From Geodermatophilus aquaeductus (GTDB taxonomy: Bacteria > Actinomycetota > Actinomycetes > Mycobacteriales > Geodermatophilaceae): a DNA stretch of 64,000 bases. The DNA lies in contig NZ_FXTJ01000012.1 of the NCBI RefSeq assembly GCF_900182545.1, positions 62,001 through 126,000 on the forward strand. The letters run 5' to 3'. Both the position numbers and the translations under genes were made by a program. The notes under the pieces were generated by a model, which saw only the letters and a program-made list of their open reading frames with translations, ran no database searches and was not told the origin of the DNA. Below are positions 49,609 to 57,656 of this stretch, one piece after another. Within the stretch, counting starts at the first letter, position 1; each line of letters starts with the position of its first letter.

Positions 49609-50532
49609 GTGACGCCACCCGGCCGCGACCGCCTCCGCGAACTGCTCGACGCCGTCCTCGACGAGGACAACCGGACGCTCTCCGACATGGCCGGGGACGC
49701 CTACGCCTCGCCGTTCCACTTCAGCCGGCAGGTGTCCGGCGGCGCCGGGGAGTCCCCGGTGGCGCTGCGCCGCCGGGTCGTCCTCGAGCGCGCCGCCTGG
49801 CAGCTGCGGCAGGGCGCCAGCGTCACCGACACCGCCTTCGCCGCGGGCTACGAGTCGGTCGAGGGCTTCAGCCGCGCCTTCGCCCGCGCCTACGGCCGCA
49901 GCCCCGGCTCGGTGGCGGCGGGCACCGGCGCGCGCGACGCCCACTGGCTGCCCGCGCCCAACGGGATCCACTTCCACCCTCCGTCGTCGCTGTGGGTGTC
50001 CGACGAGCCGGCCCGCCGCGGCGGCGACGAGGTCACCGCCCTGCTGGTGCACCACGGCGTCGAGGACACCCGGGCCCTGCTGGAGCTGGCCAAGGGCCTG
50101 CCCGAGGAGGAGTACCGGCGGGTGCGGGCACCGGGGCTGTCGGTGCTGCCCTGGGACGGCGCCGAGGAGACCCTGGCCGCCCTCCTGGACACCCTCGTCT
50201 GGACGACGGAGGTCTGGGTGGCCTCGCTCGAGGGCGGCGAGGAACCGACCCGCGGCGCCGACGACGCGGCGTCGCTGGTGGACCGGCACGACGCCGTCGC
50301 GCCGCGCTGGCTGGCCGCCGTCCGCGAGATCGCCCGCCGCAGCGCCTGGGGCGACCGGCTGGTCGACGCGCTGTGCGAGCCGCCGGAGAGCTTCGTCCTC
50401 GGCAGCGTCGTCGCGCACGTCCTCACGTTCTCCGCGCACCGCCGGCTGCTGGCCCGGCACTGGCTGCGCGAGGCCGGTGTCGAGGTCGACACCGGCGACC
50501 CCATCGACTGGCTCCGCAGGAGGGACCGATGA
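49609..50532 (+). CDS. AraC-family regulator with DinB-like C-terminal domain
   Basis: A 307-residue protein. Residues 10-105 carry an AraC double HTH at the N-terminus (DNRTLSDMAGDAYASPFHFSR; VTDTAFAAGYESVEGFSRAFARAYGRSP). The remainder resembles a DinB-like helical bundle: VTALLVHHGVEDTRALLELA and VVAHVLTFSAHRRLLARHWL with histidines. GTG start. The stop overlaps the next gene start (ATGA), coupling it to a DHFR-like enzyme. Confidence 0.85.
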   Translation: MTPPGRDRLRELLDAVLDEDNRTLSDMAGDAYASPFHFSRQVSGGAGESPVALRRRVVLERAAWQLRQGASVTDTAFAAGYESVEGFSRAFARAYGRSPGSVAAGTGARDAHWLPAPNGIHFHPPSSLWVSDEPARRGGDEVTALLVHHGVEDTRALLELAKGLPEEEYRRVRAPGLSVLPWDGAEETLAALLDTLVWTTEVWVASLEGGEEPTRGADDAASLVDRHDAVAPRWLAAVREIARRSAWGDRLVDALCEPPESFVLGSVVAHVLTFSAHRRLLARHWLREAGVEVDTGDPIDWLRRRDR

Positions 50533-51071
50533 CCCGCACCGTCTACTACACCGCCACCACCCTCGACGGCTTCATCGCCAGCGCCGAGCACTCACTGGAC
50601 TGGCTGCTCACGCGCGAGGCCGACCACGAGGGGGCGACCGGCTACAAGGCGTTCGAGAAGACCGTCGGCTCGCTGGTCATGGGCGCCTCGACCTACGAGT
50701 GGGTGCAGCGGCAGGGCGAGGACTGGGCCTACGACCAGCCGGCCTGGGTGCTCACGCACCGGCGGCTGACGCCGTACGAGGGCCGTGACATCCGGTTCAC
50801 CGCCGCCGACACCGCCGACGACCTGCGGGCGCTGCACGCGCAGATGACCGCCGCGGCGGGCGACCTCGACGTCTGGGTGGTCGGCGGCGGCCCGGTGGCC
50901 GCGCAGTTCGCCGACGCCGGGCTGCTCGACGAGGTGGTGGTCTCGATCGCGCCGGTGACGCTGGGCGCCGGGATGCCCCTGCTGCCGACGCACGTGGAGC
51001 TGGTGACCCGCGAGGTGTCGCAGAACGGCGAGTTCGCCGTCGTGCGCTACGACGTCGTCCGGCCCGGCTGA
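50529..51071 (+). CDS. Dihydrofolate reductase family (RibD C-terminal-like) protein
   Basis: A 180-residue reductase-fold protein: VYYTATTLDGFIASAEHSLDW, GSLVMGASTYEWV and DLDVWVVGGGPVAAQFADAGLLDEVVVSIAPVTLG are the YyaP/RibD-C family markers, including the GGGxxA cofactor loop. It binds NADPH and reduces an unknown substrate. Translationally coupled to the upstream AraC gene. A paralog lies convergently at 51149-51697. Confidence 0.87.
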   Translation: MTRTVYYTATTLDGFIASAEHSLDWLLTREADHEGATGYKAFEKTVGSLVMGASTYEWVQRQGEDWAYDQPAWVLTHRRLTPYEGRDIRFTAADTADDLRALHAQMTAAAGDLDVWVVGGGPVAAQFADAGLLDEVVVSIAPVTLGAGMPLLPTHVELVTREVSQNGEFAVVRYDVVRPG

Positions 51072-51147
51072 CCGGGCACCGCCCGGTCGGCATGTCGACA
51101 CCTCGACGGGGCGACACCTCGACGTGCCGATCCGTCGACGTGCCGAC
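51071..51147. repeat. Intergenic inverted and direct repeats between two DHFR-like genes
   Basis: ACCGGGC / GCCCGGT (51071-51087, 3-nt loop) is a small hairpin. Next to it GTCGGCATGTCGAC (51086-51099) and GTCGACGTGCCGAC (51134-51147) are inverted repeats with one mismatch, and CGACACCTCGAC occurs twice in between. The element fills the convergent gap and may serve as bidirectional terminator. Confidence 0.6.
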
Positions 51148-51148
51148 C

Positions 51149-51697
51149 TCAGCGCTCGACGCGGTAGCGGCAGTGGGTGACGCTCGGCGCGGCGACGATC
51201 CGCACCGGGGTGAGCCGCAGCCCCGGGCCGGGGCGGGCGAACAGCGGCAGGCCGTCACCGGCGACCACGGGGACGACGTGCAGCTGCACCTCGTCGACCA
51301 GGCCCGCGGCCAGGCACTGGCGGGCGACGTCGACGCCGCCGCCGACCGCCACCCACCGCTCCCCCGCGAGCTCCGCCGCCCGCGCCACGGCCTCCGCGAC
51401 GCCGGCCACGAACTCGAAGCGCACCGGCCCGGCCGGCAGCGGGTCCGGGGGCCGGTGGGTGACCACCACGTGCGGCACGTCGTAGGGCGTCTCGTCCCAG
51501 CCCTGGGCGTCGTCGGCCTCCCCGTAGGCGTTGCGGCCGACGACGATCGCGCCGGTCTCGGCCACCATCCCCTCGACGACGGGCCGGCTGGCCTCGGGAG
51601 GGTCGAAGAACCAGTCGTAGAGCCCGACGTCGGCCCCCTCGGGACCGCTCACCAGGCCGTCGAGGGAGACCGCCATGTCCAGCAGCACGCGCGCCAT
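51149..51697 (-). CDS. Dihydrofolate reductase family (RibD C-terminal-like) protein, second copy
   Basis: A 182-residue protein of the same family as the convergent neighbour, but diverged: LLDMAVSLDGLVSGPEGADVGLYDWFF, AIVVGRNAYGEADDAQG and WVAVGGGVDVARQCLAAGLVDEVQLHVVPVV. ATG start at 51697. It probably arose from a different branch of the family rather than recent tandem duplication, since identity outside the motifs is low by eye. Substrate unknown. Confidence 0.87.
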   Translation of the reverse strand: MARVLLDMAVSLDGLVSGPEGADVGLYDWFFDPPEASRPVVEGMVAETGAIVVGRNAYGEADDAQGWDETPYDVPHVVVTHRPPDPLPAGPVRFEFVAGVAEAVARAAELAGERWVAVGGGVDVARQCLAAGLVDEVQLHVVPVVAGDGLPLFARPGPGLRLTPVRIVAAPSVTHCRYRVER

Positions 51698-51749
51698 GCA
51701 GGGAGGACCGGCCGCGCCCGCCGGACTGAGCGGTCTCGGCGCCGGGATC

Positions 51750-52349
51750 TCAGGCGCTGCGGATCACCGAGACGTCGAACTCCACCTGGATGCGATCGCT
51801 GACCAGCCACCCGCCCGTCTCCAGGGCCGTGTTCCAGGTCAGCCCCCAGTCGCTGCGCTTGATGGCCAACGCACCCTCGAAGCCCACCCGGGTGTTGCCG
51901 AAGGGGTCCTTCGCCGAGCCGGTCAGGGTGAACTCGACCGTCACGGGCCGGGTGACGTCGCGGATGGTGAGGTCGCCGGTGACCTCGTAGGTCTCCTCGT
52001 CGACCGGCTCGACCTCGGTGGAGGCGAACACCATCTCCGGGAAACGCTCGACGTCGAGGAAGTCCGGAGAGCGCAGGTGCGCGTCCCGGTCGGCCTGCCC
52101 GGTGTCGATGCTCGCCGTGCGGATCCGGATCGACACGCTGCTCGCCTCGGGCTTCTGCGTGTCCAGGTGGGCCTCGCCGGCGAAGTCGGTGAACGCGCCG
52201 CGGACCGTCGTCACCATCGCGTGCCGCGCCCGGATGCCGATCCGGGTGTGCGCCACGTCGATGGTGTAGTCGCCCGAGACGTCGGCCAGTGCGACCGTCG
52301 CCGCGTCGAAGTCGGTGGGGCTGCCCTCGGGTGCCCGGTGCTTCGCCAC
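51750..52349 (-). CDS. YceI-family lipocalin-like protein
   Basis: A 199-residue protein: GDYTIDVAHTRIGIRARHAMVTTVRGAF is the YceI opening, followed by SVSIRIRTASIDTGQADRDAHLRSPDFLDVERFPEM and GDLTIRDVTRPVTVEFTL. The fold binds isoprenoid-like lipids. No signal peptide is seen, so it is likely cytoplasmic. GTG start with a GGAAGGA ribosome site. Isolated gene. Confidence 0.9.
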   Translation of the reverse strand: MAKHRAPEGSPTDFDAATVALADVSGDYTIDVAHTRIGIRARHAMVTTVRGAFTDFAGEAHLDTQKPEASSVSIRIRTASIDTGQADRDAHLRSPDFLDVERFPEMVFASTEVEPVDEETYEVTGDLTIRDVTRPVTVEFTLTGSAKDPFGNTRVGFEGALAIKRSDWGLTWNTALETGGWLVSDRIQVEFDVSVIRSA

Positions 52350-52440
52350 GTGTCCGTCCTTCCCCCTCGCAGGCCCCCCATCCTGGCCGATCAGGCCGAC
52401 GGTGCCACCGCCGGGCTCCCGTGGAGCCGTCGCGGCCGGC

Positions 52441-53250
52441 TCAGCGCCCCGGCCGGAAGGGGTTGCGGCCGGGCCGGAACAGCGTCTCCTGGGTCAGGCT
52501 CGCGGCCAGCACGCCGTCGCGCGTGGTGACCGAGCCGGTGTACCAGCCGCGCCCGCCGGAGACCGTGTGCGGGACGAGGTCCATGAGCACCCAGGCGTCG
52601 AGCCGGGCCGGCCGGTGGAACCACACCGCGTGGTCCAGCGTCGGGCCGGGCGCGGCCTCGCCCTCCGGCAGCGCCGACAGGCCGGTGCCGATGTCGGACA
52701 GGTAGGTCAGCGCGCAGGCGTGCACCAGCGGGTCGTCGGGCAGCGCGACGGTCGACCGGGACCAGAACCGGGTGGGCATGCTCGCCGCCGGCCACGGCTG
52801 GGACGGCGTCCGCCCCTCCATCGTGAACAACCGCGGCAAGGTGAACGGCGCGCACTCGGAGGGGTCCTCCGCGGCCGGGGCCGGGGCCACCTGGACGTCG
52901 GGTCCGGCGGTGGGCGCCTGGAACGACGCCGACATCGACAGCACGACCTCGCCGCCCTGCACCGCCACCACCCGGCGGGCGGAGAACGAGCCGCCGTCGC
53001 GGTCGCGGTCGACCCGGAAGACCGTGGGCCGGGCGGCGTCGCCGCTGCGGAGGAAGTAGCCGTGCAGCGAGTGCGGCAGCCGGTCGGGCGCCACCGTGCG
53101 GCCGGCCGCGAGCAGCGCCTGGGCGGCGACCTGCCCGCCGTAGAGCGGGAACGGGTCGGTGAACACCAGCGTGCTGCGGTAGAGGTCGCGGTCGACCTCC
53201 TCGAGCGTCAGGACGTCGAGCAGCGTGGGGTCCCCCGCGGTGGTGCTCAC
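52441..53250 (-). CDS. TesB-like acyl-CoA thioesterase family protein
   Basis: A 269-residue double-hotdog protein related to, but distinct from, the TesB at 14070-14957. FPLYGGQVAAQALLAA, LPHSLHGYFLRSGD, TLDHAVWFHRPARLDAW and LAASLTQETLF correspond to the family blocks, with Asp and Gln active-site positions kept. GTG start, with TACCCT 8 bp upstream (leaderless). It lies downstream of the thiolase gene on the same strand, separated by the second 68-bp palindrome. Confidence 0.85.
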   Translation of the reverse strand: MSTTAGDPTLLDVLTLEEVDRDLYRSTLVFTDPFPLYGGQVAAQALLAAGRTVAPDRLPHSLHGYFLRSGDAARPTVFRVDRDRDGGSFSARRVVAVQGGEVVLSMSASFQAPTAGPDVQVAPAPAAEDPSECAPFTLPRLFTMEGRTPSQPWPAASMPTRFWSRSTVALPDDPLVHACALTYLSDIGTGLSALPEGEAAPGPTLDHAVWFHRPARLDAWVLMDLVPHTVSGGRGWYTGSVTTRDGVLAASLTQETLFRPGRNPFRPGR

Positions 53251-53258
53251 GACCGGCC

Positions 53259-53264
53259 AGGGTA
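53259..53264 (-). promoter_or_regulatory. Leaderless -10 box (TACCCT) before thioesterase gene
   Basis: Minus-strand TACCCT ends 8 bp before the GTG at 53250. Confidence 0.5.
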
Positions 53265-53341
53265 GGGACCCCCGCGGTCGCCGGTTCCCGCAGGTGCGCC
53301 GTCGGCCCCTCGGGCGCCGGTGACACGCGCCGCGACGGTCA

Positions 53342-53409
53342 CTCCTGCGGTGTTCCTCGCGCTCCTGCGGTCCTGCAGCACCGCAGGAGGACGAGGAACA
53401 CCGCAGGAG
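53342..53409. repeat. 68-bp compound palindrome, copy 2
   Basis: Outer arms 53342-53359 (CTCCTGCGGTGTTCCTCG) and 53392-53409 are perfectly complementary over 18 bp; the inner stem CTCCTGCGGT (53362-53371) and ACCGCAGGAG (53380-53389) has an 8-nt loop. On the minus strand it starts 6 bp beyond the thiolase stop codon, matching the geometry of copy 1. Confidence 0.9.
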
Positions 53410-53415
53410 CCGGTG

Positions 53416-54558
53416 TCAGAGCAGCTCGAGGATGGTGGCGTTGGCCTGGCCGCCGCCCTCGCACATCGTCTGCAGGCCGTAGCGGATGCCGTTGTCGCGC
53501 ATGTGGTGCACGAGCGTCGTCATGATCCGCGCGCCGGACCCGCCGAGCGGGTGGCCGAGGGCGATGGCGCCGCCGTTGGGGTTGAGCGCCTTGGCGTCGG
53601 CGCCGATGTCGGCCAGCCAGGCCAGCGGCACGGGGGCGAAGGCCTCGTTGACCTCGAAGGCACCGATCTGGTCGATCGACAGGCCCGACTTCGCCAGCGC
53701 CTTCTGCGTCGCCGGGATCGGCGCGGTGAGCATGACCACCGGGTCGCTGCCGGCGAGGACGGCGGTGTGCACCCGGGCGATGGGCGTGAGGCCCAGCTCG
53801 GCGGCCTTCTCCGACGTCGTCATGAGCAGCGCGGCGGAGCCGTCGGAGATCTGCGAGGAGTTGCCGGCGGTGATGACGCCGTCCTCGCGGAAGGCGGTCT
53901 TGAGCGTGCCGAGCTTCTCCACCGTGGACTCGCGGATGCCCTCGTCCTGGCTGACCACCGTGCCGTCGGGCGTGGTGACCGGCGCGATCTGGGCGTCGAA
54001 GCGGCCCTCGGCGCGGGCCGCGGCGGCCTTCTCGTGCGAGGCCACCGAGAACTCGTCGCACTGCTGGCGGGACAGCCCCCACCGCTCGGCGATCGTCTCC
54101 GCGCCCAGCCCCTGGTTGATCTTGGCGCCGGCGTAGCGCTCGGCGAACCGGCTGCCGAAGGGGTCGGCGTCCTGGCGCGCGGTCCCCATCGGCACCCGCG
54201 ACATCGACTCCACGCCGCCGGCCACGACGACGTCGTACTGGCCCGAGACCAGCCCGGCCGCGGCGAAGTGCACCGACTGCTGCGAGGAGCCGCACTGCCG
54301 GTCGACGGTCACGCCGGTCACCGTCTCCGGCCAGCCCGCGGCCAGCGCGGCGGTGCGCGCGATGTCGAACGTCTGCTCGCCGACCTGGGAGACGCAGCCC
54401 CAGATGACGTCCTCGATCTGCGCCGGGTCGATGCCCGCCCGCTCGGCCAGCGACGTGAGGACGTGCGCGGACAGGTCGACCGGGTGCACCCCCGACAGCC
54501 CGCCGTTGCGCTTGCCCACGGGCGTGCGCACCGCCTCGACGATCACCGCGTCACGCAT
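53416..54558 (-). CDS. Acetyl-CoA acetyltransferase (thiolase)
   Basis: A 380-residue thiolase with all catalytic residues: Cys89 in VDRQCGSSQQS, His336 in GGAIALGHPLGGSG and Cys366 in LQTMCEGGGQA. The text QVGEQTFDIARTAALAAG and the overall pattern match degradative thiolases of the steroid/fatty-acid type in actinobacteria. It cleaves 3-ketoacyl-CoA with CoA. ATG start with GGGGAGAAG ribosome site. Monocistronic, ended by the 68-bp palindrome. Confidence 0.92.
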   Translation of the reverse strand: MRDAVIVEAVRTPVGKRNGGLSGVHPVDLSAHVLTSLAERAGIDPAQIEDVIWGCVSQVGEQTFDIARTAALAAGWPETVTGVTVDRQCGSSQQSVHFAAAGLVSGQYDVVVAGGVESMSRVPMGTARQDADPFGSRFAERYAGAKINQGLGAETIAERWGLSRQQCDEFSVASHEKAAAARAEGRFDAQIAPVTTPDGTVVSQDEGIRESTVEKLGTLKTAFREDGVITAGNSSQISDGSAALLMTTSEKAAELGLTPIARVHTAVLAGSDPVVMLTAPIPATQKALAKSGLSIDQIGAFEVNEAFAPVPLAWLADIGADAKALNPNGGAIALGHPLGGSGARIMTTLVHHMRDNGIRYGLQTMCEGGGQANATILELL

Positions 54559-54594
54559 GACTTCTCCCCTCGACCAGGTGTGGTGCCCGGCACA

Positions 54595-55953
54595 CTAACC
54601 CGCGCTCTCCGCAGCGACGGCGACCCGGGCGCGACGGCGCAGCAGCAGGACCGCGGCCGAGGCCGCCAGCAGCGCGGCGGCGAGCCACCCGAGCCCCGCC
54701 CCGGCCAGCGGCAGCGCCGTCCCCTCGCTCAGCCGGACGACGAGCAGCACGGCCGCCACACCCAGCGCGGTGCCCAGCTGGGCGGCGGTGTTGAGCACCC
54801 CCGCGGCGGTGCCCTGCAGCTCAGGGGCGACGTCGGTGCCCAGCGCGGTGGCCGCCACCGACGACAGCCCGATGCCCAGTCCCGAGACGGCGACCCCGGC
54901 CGAGACCACGGCCGGTCCGAACCCCGCGCCGAGCAGCACCGCGGTGCCGGCGGCGATGACGCCCAGGCCCGCGGCGGCGGTGACCCGCGCCGACGCCGAC
55001 CGCATCACCCGCGCCGCCAGGGCCGCGCCGGCGACGACGCACAGGCTGAAGGGCAGCAGCGCCAGGCCGGTGGCGGTCGCGCCGAGCCCCTCGCTCCCCT
55101 GCAGGTGCAGCGTGGCCACGGTGACCGCCGAGCTCGTCGTCGCGGTGTTGGCCGCCGAGGCGAGCACGCCGCGGCGAAGACCCGGGTGCGCAACGGCGGC
55201 GCGCGGCAGCAGCGGGTCGCGGGCCCGGCGCTCGACGGCGGGCAGCACCGCGGCGGCGGCGAGCCCGGCCAGGAGCAGCCCGGCACCGGCCGTGCGGTGC
55301 CCGCCGTCCTCGAGCAGCGACGCACCCGCCACGACCGCCGCCACGGCGGCCACGAGCACCGCCGCACCGGCGAGGTCGAGGGAGCCGCCGCGCTCCCGCG
55401 GCGTGGGCGGCGCGGTCCGGCGGACGGCGACCGCGAGCACCGCCGCCAGCGGCAGGTTCACCCAGAACAGCAGCCGCCACCCGGCCAGGTCGGTGAGCAC
55501 GCCGCCGAGCACCAGCCCGCTCGCGCCGGCCGCCGCCCCGGTGGCGCTCCACGCGGCCAGCGCCCGGCGCCGGGCCGGCCCCTCCTCCGTGGCCGCGGTG
55601 AGCAGCCGCAGTGCGGTGGGCACCGACAGCGCGGCCGCCGCGCCGAGAGCGCCGCGGGCGGCCACGAGCACCCCGACCGACGGCGCGAGCGCGGCCACCA
55701 GCGACGCCGCGCCGAAGCCGGCCAGCCCGAGCGACAACACCCGCGCGTGCCCGTACCGGTCGCCGAGGCGCGCGGCGAGCACCAGCAGCGCGGCGAAGAG
55801 GACGGCGTAGACGGTCACCACCGGGGTCGCCGTCGACGCCGGCGCACCCAGGTCGGCCAGCATCGTGGGCAGCGCCGCGATGACCAGCGTGGTGCCCAGG
55901 ACGTCGACGAACTGCACCACGCACAGGGTCGGGACCGCTGCCGGACCGCTCAC
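54595..55953 (-). CDS. MFS transporter, DHA2-like exporter
   Basis: A 452-residue transporter with about fourteen hydrophobic segments: FVDVLGTTLVIAALPTML, LGDRYGHARVLSLGLAG (motif A) and GASGLVLGGVLTDLAGWRLLFWVNLP. The GTG at 55953 is chosen because upstream in-frame sequence has no membrane signal and a TAGTGC box lies upstream. A 14-bp perfect palindrome is 21 bp upstream of the start. It lies downstream of nothing on its strand and appears monocistronic. Substrate unknown. Confidence 0.85.
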   Translation of the reverse strand: MSGPAAVPTLCVVQFVDVLGTTLVIAALPTMLADLGAPASTATPVVTVYAVLFAALLVLAARLGDRYGHARVLSLGLAGFGAASLVAALAPSVGVLVAARGALGAAAALSVPTALRLLTAATEEGPARRRALAAWSATGAAAGASGLVLGGVLTDLAGWRLLFWVNLPLAAVLAVAVRRTAPPTPRERGGSLDLAGAAVLVAAVAAVVAGASLLEDGGHRTAGAGLLLAGLAAAAVLPAVERRARDPLLPRAAVAHPGLRRGVLASAANTATTSSAVTVATLHLQGSEGLGATATGLALLPFSLCVVAGAALAARVMRSASARVTAAAGLGVIAAGTAVLLGAGFGPAVVSAGVAVSGLGIGLSSVAATALGTDVAPELQGTAAGVLNTAAQLGTALGVAAVLLVVRLSEGTALPLAGAGLGWLAAALLAASAAVLLLRRRARVAVAAESAG

Positions 55954-55973
55954 ACCGGCAGCACTACCCTCTT

Positions 55974-55987
55974 CTTCATCGATGAAG
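55974..55987. promoter_or_regulatory. 14-bp perfect palindrome CTTCATCGATGAAG upstream of exporter
   Basis: Perfect two-fold symmetry centred at 55980/55981, immediately upstream of the exporter promoter region and A+T-richer than its surroundings. Typical of a TetR or MarR operator; no regulator gene is adjacent. Confidence 0.6.
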
Positions 55988-56146
55988 CCCGCCCGATCCT
56001 CTGGAGATCGACGTTCCCCACGGGGCGAGGCCCACGACAGCCCCGGACGGGACCTCCGGACGCGTACCGTCGTCCGCACGGGCCGGGCTGAACCAGCGGT
56101 CCCGCGCCCCCTTCCTCTCGACGCGTCGGCGGGCGAGGAGGCCGAG

Positions 56147-56509
56147 GTGACTGCCCACCCCGAGGACGTCCGGCCGCTCCCCGGATCGATGACGGTCCGG
56201 GACGAGGGCGACGGCCCGGTGCTGTGTCTGCGTGGCGAGGTCGACACCGAGGTCGCGACGCGCTTCAAGCAGCGCCAGGGCCGGACTCCGCTGCTCGTCG
56301 ACGCGATCGACGCCGCCGGGGTGTCCTTCCTGAGCTCGACCGCCCTCAGCATCCTGGCCCGGTGCGTCGAGGCGGCGTTCGCCGTCGGCCGGCGCCCGGT
56401 GCTGCGCGCCTCGTCGCCGATCGTGGAGCGCATGCTGCAGCTCAGCGGACTGCAGGACGACTTCGACCGCCCACCCGGCACGTCCGGCCGCTCCGAGCCG
56501 CCGAACTGA
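56147..56509 (+). CDS. STAS-domain protein (anti-sigma factor antagonist-like)
   Basis: A 120-residue single STAS domain: VLCLRGEVDTEVATRFKQRQ, LLVDAIDAAGVSFLSSTALSILARCVEAA and PIVERMLQLSGLQDDF. The Ser pair in FLSSTAL is the phosphorylatable position of RsbV/SpoIIAA antagonists. It could work with the SpoIIE-type phosphatase at 21701-23419, an inference. GTG at 56147 is chosen, with AGGAGG upstream; the Met at 56189 is an alternative. Confidence 0.82.
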   Translation: MTAHPEDVRPLPGSMTVRDEGDGPVLCLRGEVDTEVATRFKQRQGRTPLLVDAIDAAGVSFLSSTALSILARCVEAAFAVGRRPVLRASSPIVERMLQLSGLQDDFDRPPGTSGRSEPPN

Positions 56510-56555
56510 CCGCCGGACGGCGGCTCCCGGAGGGGAGCCGCCGCAGAATGGCCGC

Positions 56556-57656
56556 GTGCCCGCCGACCGCCCCCGCCCGGGAACCCTGCAGGAGGTGGCC
56601 GCGGCGGTCGGCGTCTCGGCCAAGACGGTGTCCAACGCCTTCTCCCGGCCCGACCAGCTCTCGGCCGCCCTGCGCGAGCGCGTCCTCGCCACCGCCCGCC
56701 GGCTCGGCTACCCCGGGCCCAACCCGCTGGCCGCCGGGCTGCGGCGCGGCCGGGTCGGCGCGATCGGCGTCGCCTACGACAACGGCCTGTCCTACGCCTT
56801 CGACGACCCGGTCGCCGTCGCGCTGCTCGCCGGGGTGGCCGCGGCGGCCGAGCCGGCCGGCTCGGGGCTGCTGCTCGTGCCCGGCTCGGCCGACCCCGCC
56901 CGGCGTCTGGCCGCGGTGAGCGACGCCGTCGTGGACGGGCTGGTGGTCTCCTCGGTGGGCGACGACGACCCCCTGCTCGCGGCGGCGATCGCCCGGGGGC
57001 TGCCGCTCGCCGTCGTCGACCAGCCGCGGCCGGACCGGCTCGCCGCCCTCGGGGCCGCCGCGGCGCCGTGGGTGGGCATCGACGACCGCGCCGCCGCGGC
57101 GGCGGTGGCGGCGCACCTGCTGGACCTGGGGCACCGGCGGCTGGCCGTCGTCTCCTTCGGGATGCACGGCGACCCGATCGTCCCCGGGCTGGTCGACGAG
57201 CGGGCCCAGGCGGCGGCCACCTACGCCGTCACCCGCGACCGGCTGGCCGGCTACCGCGACGCGGCGGAGCGCGCCGGGATCGACTGGGCGTCGGTGCCGG
57301 TCTTCCACGGCGGCGACAGCACGCCCGCCGTCGGGGAGGCCGGTGCCGACGCCGTCCTCGCCACCGACCCGCGGCCGACGGCACTGCTGTGCCTGAGCGA
57401 CCGGCTGGCCGAGGGCGCGCTGCGCGCGGCGGAGCGCCGCGGGCTGCGGGTGCCCGGCGACCTGTCGGTGGCCGGCTTCGACGACGCCGCGACCGCCGCC
57501 GGGCTGGGCCTCACCACCGTCCGGCAGCCGACGCGGGAGAAGGGGCGGGCCGCCGGCCAGGCGCTGCTGGACCTGCTGGCCGGCCGCCCCGCCCCGCCCC
57601 GGACCCCGCTGCCCGCGGAGCTGGTGACCCGGACCTCGACGGGACCGGCGTCCTAG
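56556..57656 (+). CDS. LacI-family regulator
   Basis: A 366-residue regulator. The N-terminal HTH reads TLQEVAAAVGVSAKTVSNAFSRPDQLSAALRERVLATARRLGYPG, with LacI-type hinge GLRRGRVGAIGVAY. The sugar-binding-type periplasmic domain fills the rest, ending in LSVAGFDDAATAAGLGLTTVRQP. GTG start. It overlaps the end of the convergent crotonase gene by 4 bp. No sugar operon is next to it, so the ligand is unknown. Confidence 0.9.
   Translation: MPADRPRPGTLQEVAAAVGVSAKTVSNAFSRPDQLSAALRERVLATARRLGYPGPNPLAAGLRRGRVGAIGVAYDNGLSYAFDDPVAVALLAGVAAAAEPAGSGLLLVPGSADPARRLAAVSDAVVDGLVVSSVGDDDPLLAAAIARGLPLAVVDQPRPDRLAALGAAAAPWVGIDDRAAAAAVAAHLLDLGHRRLAVVSFGMHGDPIVPGLVDERAQAAATYAVTRDRLAGYRDAAERAGIDWASVPVFHGGDSTPAVGEAGADAVLATDPRPTALLCLSDRLAEGALRAAERRGLRVPGDLSVAGFDDAATAAGLGLTTVRQPTREKGRAAGQALLDLLAGRPAPPRTPLPAELVTRTSTGPAS

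Noticed and set aside
51071-51147. Insertion sequence remnant between the DHFR-like genes
   Set aside because: The inverted repeats are short, there is no transposase fragment and no target duplication was identified.
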